This document shows positions 58,331-64,000 of a stretch of 64,000 bases of DNA, in pieces. A program made the translations under genes and the position numbers. Within the stretch, counting starts at the first letter, position 1. Each line of letters begins with the position of its first letter. The notes beneath the pieces were generated by a model. That model did not search any database, was not told the origin of the DNA, and saw nothing but the letters and a program-made list of their open reading frames with translations. This stretch comes from Curvibacter sp. (GTDB lineage: Bacteria > Pseudomonadota > Gammaproteobacteria > Burkholderiales > Burkholderiaceae_C), in assembly GCA_020248905.1 (NCBI GenBank), contig JADCGR010000040.1:62001-126000 (forward strand), read 5' to 3'.

Positions 58331-58942
58331 ATGCAGCATTCTTTTTTTCGCCGTGCCACCCTCGTGGCTCTCGCAGCCGGCCTGGCCGGCTGTGCCATCT
58401 GGCCTTTTGGCGGCACCACGCTCATTGACGCAGACAAGGGCCTGGACAACTGGAACCGGGTGGGCGATGCCAACTGGCGCGTGCAGGACGGTGCCATCGT
58501 GGCCGACGCCGGCAAGGGCGGCTTTCTGGTTTCGAAGCAGAGCTACAAGGATTTCGTGATCACCGCCGAGTTCTGGGCCGCCACGGACACCAACAGCGGC
58601 ATCTTCTTCCGCCTGTCGGACCCAGCGCGTATCAACCCCGACAACTCCTACGAGGCCAATATCTGGGACATCCGCCCCGACCCGACTTTTGCGACGGGCG
58701 CCATCGTCAACTTCGCCGCCGTGCCCAATCCGCCGGTTTACAAGGCGGGCGGACGCTGGAACACCATGGAAGTGCGCGCCGAGGGCGATTTGCTGACTGT
58801 CAAGCTCAATGGGGTGCAGACCGCTCAGGTGCGTAACGCCAAGCACGCCAGTGGCCCGTTCGCGCTGCAGTACGGCCCCGGAGTGCAGGGCGCCACCGGC
58901 GGCCCGATCAAGTGGCGCAAGGTGCAGATCCGTCCGCTGTGA
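58331..58942 (+). CDS. DUF1080 family lipoprotein (3-keto-disaccharide hydrolase-like fold)
   Basis: 203 residues with lipobox LAGCA (Cys21). The rest is one concanavalin-like DUF1080 domain: LDNWNRVGDANWRVQDGAIV, NSGIFFRLSDP, YEANIWDI, WNTMEVRAEGDLLTVKLNG. DUF1080 members include glycoside-acting enzymes; the substrate here is unknown. Own promoter, convergent with def. Confidence 0.9.
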   Translation: MQHSFFRRATLVALAAGLAGCAIWPFGGTTLIDADKGLDNWNRVGDANWRVQDGAIVADAGKGGFLVSKQSYKDFVITAEFWAATDTNSGIFFRLSDPARINPDNSYEANIWDIRPDPTFATGAIVNFAAVPNPPVYKAGGRWNTMEVRAEGDLLTVKLNGVQTAQVRNAKHASGPFALQYGPGVQGATGGPIKWRKVQIRPL

Positions 58943-58966
58943 TCGAACGATCCGGGAGACGCGGCC

Positions 58967-59506
58967 TCAGTCGTCCTGCGCCGCGTCCAGCCCGGGGAAC
59001 AGCACCTCAGTAAAGCCGAACTGCGTGAAATCACGCACCCGCATGGGATAGAGCTTGCCGATCAGGTGGTCGCACTCATGCTGCACCACCCGGGCGTGGA
59101 AGCCCTCCACCGTGCGGTCGATGGCGTCGCCATACGGATCGAAACCGGTGTAGCGGATGCGCTGCCAGCGCGGCACCACACCGCGCAGCCCCGGCACCGA
59201 CAGGCAGCCCTCCCAGTCCATCTGCTCCTCGGCGTCCAGCGGCGTGATCACCGGGTTGCACAGCACGGTCTGCGGCACGATGGGCGCCCTCGGGTAACGC
59301 GGGTTGGGCGCACCGCTGCCGAAGATCACCACCTGCAGATCCACGCCGATCTGCGGCGCGGCCAGGCCAGCGCCATTGGCGGCGGCCATGGTGTCGAGCA
59401 GATCGGTGACGAGCAGATGCAGCGCATCGGTATCGAAAGCAGTCACGGGCGCGGCCACGCGCAGCAGGCGCGGGTCGCCCATTTTGAGGATGTGGCGGAC
59501 GGGCAT
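58967..59506 (-). CDS. def: Peptide deformylase
   Basis: Removes the formyl group from nascent peptides. 179 residues from ATG 59506. The three motifs are intact: GAGLAAPQ at 45-52, EGCLS at 99-103, HECDH at 143-147. An upstream extension of 19 codons has no support. Confidence 0.95.
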   Translation of the reverse strand: MPVRHILKMGDPRLLRVAAPVTAFDTDALHLLVTDLLDTMAAANGAGLAAPQIGVDLQVVIFGSGAPNPRYPRAPIVPQTVLCNPVITPLDAEEQMDWEGCLSVPGLRGVVPRWQRIRYTGFDPYGDAIDRTVEGFHARVVQHECDHLIGKLYPMRVRDFTQFGFTEVLFPGLDAAQDD

Positions 59507-59612
59507 GGGATTGACGAGGCGACAAAAACTTTCCGGAGCATAAGCCCGCCGCGCGCCCGGCACAATGGCGCTTCATGCCTGCTGTTCCCTCGGATCCCGA
59601 TCGCGCAAGGCG

Positions 59613-59696
59613 CTAGGCGCGGGGGGCCTCGTAGCGTTTGATACCGAAGTACACGCTGAAGCTGACCAGCGTTATCAGACCGAAAACGAACCACAT
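59613..59696 (-). CDS. 27-residue single-pass membrane small protein
   Basis: Reads MWFVFGLITLVSFSVYFGIK then RYEAPRA and stop: one hydrophobic helix followed by a basic/polar tail. AGGGAG lies 7 bases upstream of the ATG (59704-59709). It sits between ligA and def on the same strand. Function unknown; it resembles small membrane subunits such as KdpF or CydX in size only. Confidence 0.6.
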   Translation of the reverse strand: MWFVFGLITLVSFSVYFGIKRYEAPRA

Positions 59697-59779
59697 AACC
59701 AATCTCCCTTTTCATGCCTGCCACTTCATGCGGCGGCAAGCAGTTCTTGTATGAGCTTGCGAACGACCAGGAGTAACTG

Positions 59780-63011
<3,232 letters not shown>

Positions 63012-63030
63012 GGCCGCACCCCTGTGCCGC

Positions 63031-64000
63031 TCAAGCTGCCTCGGCCATGGAGACGGCCGACTCCATGTCCACCGCCACGATGCGCGAGACGCCCTGCTCC
63101 TGCATGGTCACGCCGATCAGCTGCTCGGCCATTTCCATGGCGATCTTGTTGTGGCTGATGAACAGGAACTGCGTGCCCTTGCTCATGCTGCTCACCAGCT
63201 TGGCGTAACGCTCGGTGTTGGCGTCGTCCAGCGGCGCGTCCACCTCGTCCAGCAGACAGAAGGGCGCGGGGTTGAGCTGGAAAATGGCGAACACCAGCGC
63301 GATGGCGGTCAGGGCTTTCTCGCCCCCAGAGAGCAGGTGGATGGTCTGGTTCTTCTTGCCCGGCGGCTGGGCCATGACCTGCACTCCGGCATCCAGGATC
63401 TCGTCACCCGTCATGATCAGCTTGGCTTGGCCGCCGCCAAAGAGCTCGGGGAACATGCGCCCGAAGTGCTCGTTGACGGTCTTGAAGGTGTCGCCCAGCA
63501 GTTCGCGCGTTTCGCCGTCGATCTTGCGGATGGCGTCTTCCAGCGTGTTCATGGCATCGGTCAGGTCGGCGGATTGCGCGTCGAGGAACTGCTTGCGCTC
63601 GCGCGCGTGGGCCAGCTCGTCAAGGGCGGCCAGGTTGACCGCACCGAGCGCGCCGATCTCGCGGTGCAGCCGCTCGATCTCGCCCTGCAGTCCGGTGAGG
63701 CGCACGTTGCCTTCCTGGATCGAACGAGCCACAGCCTCCAGGTCGGCCTGGGCATCGGCCAGCTGCTGGGCGTACTGCTCAAAGCCCAGCCGTGCGGCCT
63801 GTTCCTTGAGCTGCAGGTCCTGGATGCGCAGCCGCAGGGGATCGAGCTCGCGCTCGAGCTTGATGCGACGCTCATCACTTGCACGCAGTTTGGCCGTGAG
63901 GTCGTCGTACTCGCCGCGCTTGGCCGCCAGCGCCTGCTCGCGCTCCAGCTTGAGGGCCAGCGCGTTGTGCAGGCCCGCCTGGGCAACGGCATCGGTCAGT
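63031..64000 (-). CDS. smc: Chromosome segregation ATPase SMC (5' end outside window)
   Basis: C-terminal 322 residues of SMC. Coiled coil, then the ABC signature [19 protein letters not shown], Walker [20 protein letters not shown] and the D-loop/H-loop region FLFISHNK. The frame is open to the right edge, so the start, Walker A and hinge lie beyond. Works in chromosome condensation and segregation. Confidence 0.96.
   Translation of the reverse strand, partial: LTDAVAQAGLHNALALKLEREQALAAKRGEYDDLTAKLRASDERRIKLERELDPLRLRIQDLQLKEQAARLGFEQYAQQLADAQADLEAVARSIQEGNVRLTGLQGEIERLHREIGALGAVNLAALDELAHARERKQFLDAQSADLTDAMNTLEDAIRKIDGETRELLGDTFKTVNEHFGRMFPELFGGGQAKLIMTGDEILDAGVQVMAQPPGKKNQTIHLLSGGEKALTAIALVFAIFQLNPAPFCLLDEVDAPLDDANTERYAKLVSSMSKGTQFLFISHNKIAMEMAEQLIGVTMQEQGVSRIVAVDMESAVSMAEAA

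Overview
The window is a GC-rich chromosomal segment whose gene content and order point to a betaproteobacterium of the order Burkholderiales, most likely family Comamonadaceae. Supporting signs are map-glnD, thiOSGE with a separate thiD, cysI-DUF934-cysHDN, a TrxR-like ferredoxin-NADP reductase beside a 7Fe ferredoxin, and zipA between ligA and smc. Genus and species cannot be fixed from the sequence alone. Both edges cut genes: a bacteriophytochrome-GGDEF-EAL gene on the left and smc on the right. No tRNA, rRNA, CRISPR array, prophage or transposase was seen.

Layout. Positions 1-7157 hold the light-sensing c-di-GMP enzyme and the RNA helicase hrpA, both on the minus strand. hrpA carries two in-frame palindromic insertions. 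A MITE-like element with terminal inverted repeats (7192-7462) separates hrpA from argA. Positions 8901-16117 carry signalling genes: a translationally coupled periplasmic binding lipoprotein and sensor kinase, a DapA-family aldolase and a chemoreceptor with a zinc-binding CZB domain.

Positions 16465-40632 are dominated by sulfur assimilation. A minus-strand operon encodes sulfate import (serine hydrolase, Sbp, CysT, CysW, CysA) and ends with dsbB. A second minus-strand operon encodes sulfonate use: a second Sbp, SsuE, two SsuA paralogues, SsuD, a VOC protein, SsuC, SsuB and an SsuF-like TOBE protein. It continues into a cytochrome c and a flavocytochrome-c-type sulfide dehydrogenase subunit. 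Divergent from it are yggX, a MnmC whose methyltransferase half looks decayed, and a nucleoside hydrolase. Next comes the plus-strand reductive branch cysI-DUF934-cysH-cysD-cysN, followed by ferredoxin and ferredoxin reductase. No cysJ and no cysC are present in the window.

Positions 40769-44946 are thiamine genes. A TPP riboswitch points rightward but is followed by the oppositely oriented thiD before thiO-thiS-thiG-thiE. This suggests a long riboswitch-controlled leader antisense to thiD. Positions 45037-58942 carry a diguanylate cyclase, purL, map, glnD, a DUF3015-DUF4105-lipoprotein hydrolase cluster and a DUF1080 lipoprotein. Positions 58967-64000 (minus) carry def, a 27-residue membrane small ORF, ligA, zipA and smc.

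The points most worth a second look are the riboswitch/antisense-thiD arrangement, the half-decayed MnmC, the palindromic insertions in hrpA, the sulfide dehydrogenase inside the sulfonate operon, and a TGTCA-N8-TGACA operator-like motif present twice.
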